Shown here piece after piece: positions 4,551 through 5,589 of a stretch of DNA of 5,589 nt. Numbering within the stretch: the stretch's first letter is position 1; every line of letters begins with the position of its first letter. Made by a program: the position numbers and the translations under genes. This stretch comes from IIICB1 sp035968095 (GTDB lineage Bacteria > Cyanobacteriota > Cyanobacteriia > Cyanobacteriales > SIO1D9): positions 1 to 5,589 of the forward strand of contig JAWQFW010000303.1 in NCBI GenBank assembly GCA_035968095.1, read 5' to 3'. The notes under the pieces were generated by a model, which was given only the letters and a program-made list of their open reading frames with translations, did not search any database and was not told the origin of the DNA.

Positions 4551-5573
4551 TTACATAGGGAAGACGCTTTGTTGTTGTCCGAGGAAGCGTTGATTGACGA
4601 TTTCGCTATAGGTGTCAAAGTCGGTTTGCCAACCATCAATGCGTTGATAAATTTGGCTAATGCGCTCTTGGGGACTGTATTGCGCGAGGTTATAGTTGAA
4701 GTTACCGGAGAAGAGTAAAGCCGGAATTGCCGATTTATCTTGTTGTTGGAGACGAGCGTCGTTGACACTTAAACTCATGGAACAACGGTCTAGTTGGTAA
4801 AGGAAGTTGATAGTTGCTTGGGCTGGAGTTTTGCCGTAATCTCGCCATGCTCCAGGTGCGATGAGGGTGTTGGTGATAAAGTTTTTGGCGATATCTTCGC
4901 CTTCTTTCCAAGCGAAGAGGCTTTTCGGGCTAATGACGATCGCCCGATAATCGGCTTGGGCGAGTTTTTCGACGGAGTTACGAACTACCTGGGAAAGTTG
5001 CATTTCTTGGGGCGTTTTTTTCGCCATCCCCTCGAAGAAGGTGACAGTTCCCGGTTGTGCAGCTACGTTGACTCCGTTTTTATAGCTGATTTGGGAAGCG
5101 CGAGGGTTGGTGACTGGTTTGCGGGCTAATTCCCAGTCTCCAGGAATAATCCCGCTAACTTGTAAAAAGTCGGCGGTAAACATGGTTGGGTTGATGTTAC
5201 TGGCTGAAAGCGCGATCGCCAATTCTTGAATTTGTAATGATGGGTTCGGAATCACTTTTCCCTCCTTTAAGTTCTGATTCTGACTCTCTATCCTATCGTT
5301 TCGATCTATTTTAGATCTGGGAATCTTGGTTCTCTTTTTTGAGTCTGGTGATTTTTTACTAGACCCAGTTTTGGTTATACCTTTTCTGGAGTTGGTTTTC
5401 CGAACTTTGGCAATTATTTTTCTTTCTTGGTTCTGAAATTTGAGGTTGAAGGTGGGTGTTACGTCGGAGAGTAAGGGTGCGGGAAATAGTTCTTCAATCC
5501 CTGAGTCGGTATAGTTTTCGGCAATGTCTGGGAAAAATAGTTGTAGTTGTGAGAAGAGAATTTTTTCGTCCAT
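4551..5573 (-). CDS. Uncharacterised cyanobacterial protein with basic linker (340 aa)
   Basis: I recognise this only as the kind of conserved hypothetical protein found in cyanobacteria, and no function can be assigned. It has three parts. Residues 1-50 are acidic and hydrophobic (LFSQLQLFFPDIAEN at 6-20). Residues 51-108 are a low-complexity, very basic linker with about 20 Lys/Arg in 58 positions and many Ser, Thr and Asn, likely disordered. Residues 109-340 look like a folded domain, with FLQVSGIIPGDWELAR (136-151), GVNVAAQPGTVTFFEGM (167-183), a repeated-helix-like stretch and LLFSGNFNYNL (286-296). No membrane segment, signal peptide, lipobox or known catalytic motif is seen. The C-terminus NQRFLGQQQSVFPM resembles a short amphipathic tail peptide. 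The start is ATG at 5571-5573; only 16 upstream bases are in the window and no ribosome site is visible. It appears transcribed alone and ends at its own terminator. Confidence 0.8.
   Translation of the reverse strand: MDEKILFSQLQLFFPDIAENYTDSGIEELFPAPLLSDVTPTFNLKFQNQERKIIAKVRKTNSRKGITKTGSSKKSPDSKKRTKIPRSKIDRNDRIESQNQNLKEGKVIPNPSLQIQELAIALSASNINPTMFTADFLQVSGIIPGDWELARKPVTNPRASQISYKNGVNVAAQPGTVTFFEGMAKKTPQEMQLSQVVRNSVEKLAQADYRAIVISPKSLFAWKEGEDIAKNFITNTLIAPGAWRDYGKTPAQATINFLYQLDRCSMSLSVNDARLQQQDKSAIPALLFSGNFNYNLAQYSPQERISQIYQRIDGWQTDFDTYSEIVNQRFLGQQQSVFPM
5212..5219. repeat. HIP1 octamer GCGATCGC
   Basis: A third perfect HIP1 palindrome, inside the 340-residue protein gene near residue 120 (codons of AIALSA). 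The other copies are at 416-423 and 1730-1737. Confidence 0.8.
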
Positions 5574-5589
5574 AAGTTTTGGTTGTTGG

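Noticed and set aside
4794..5129. Plus-strand 111-codon frame
   Set aside because: Antisense shadow of the 340-residue protein. The conserved-looking sequence is on the minus strand, which also has the terminator.

Overview
The window looks like a low-GC cyanobacterial chromosome, most likely from a filamentous or otherwise repeat-rich lineage. The basis is three HIP1 octamers (GCGATCGC at 416-423, 1730-1737 and 5212-5219), a CCCCAAT-type heptanucleotide array of the STRR class at 50-91, and two degenerate copies of the GTAGAGACGTT...AACGTCTCTAC palindrome that is common between cyanobacterial genes. No rRNA, tRNA, CRISPR array, transposase or phage gene was seen.

Layout. Positions 1-91 hold two adjoining repeat arrays. 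Four genes follow on the minus strand, transcribed from about 2395 down to 93: a NodI/DrrA-like ABC ATPase (1427-2365), its ABC-2 membrane partner (642-1421, only 5 bases downstream), a 46-residue microprotein (447-587) containing two copies of KRQIMDHVKR, and a free-standing TehB-N/DUF1971 domain protein (93-377). A terminator-like hairpin (405-426) lies between the last two. The ATPase-permease pair forms a two-gene exporter, and the microprotein could be its distal cistron. A plausible sigma-70-type promoter for this strand is at 2402-2430.

Divergent from the exporter is a plus-strand Nudix hydrolase of the Ap4A-hydrolase type (2575-3009). It has a good promoter (TTGTCA, 17 bases, CATAAT) whose -35 box is one arm of a perfect 6-bp dyad. 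It is followed by a perfect 14-bp hairpin.

Next, on the minus strand, is a lone MalF/UgpA-type sugar ABC permease (3247-4170). Neither its usual partner permease, binding protein nor ATPase is in the window. It is flanked on both sides by degenerate interspersed palindromes. A 380-base gene-free stretch (4171-4550) separates it from a 340-residue uncharacterised cyanobacterial protein (4551-5573, minus), which ends at its own hairpin-plus-T-run terminator (4498-4533).

The five larger assignable genes are ordinary families. The least explained items are the microprotein with its duplicated motif, supported as coding because its two copies differ almost only synonymously, and the 340-residue protein, whose C-terminus loosely resembles a carboxysome encapsulation peptide. 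I see no clear defence or mobile system here.
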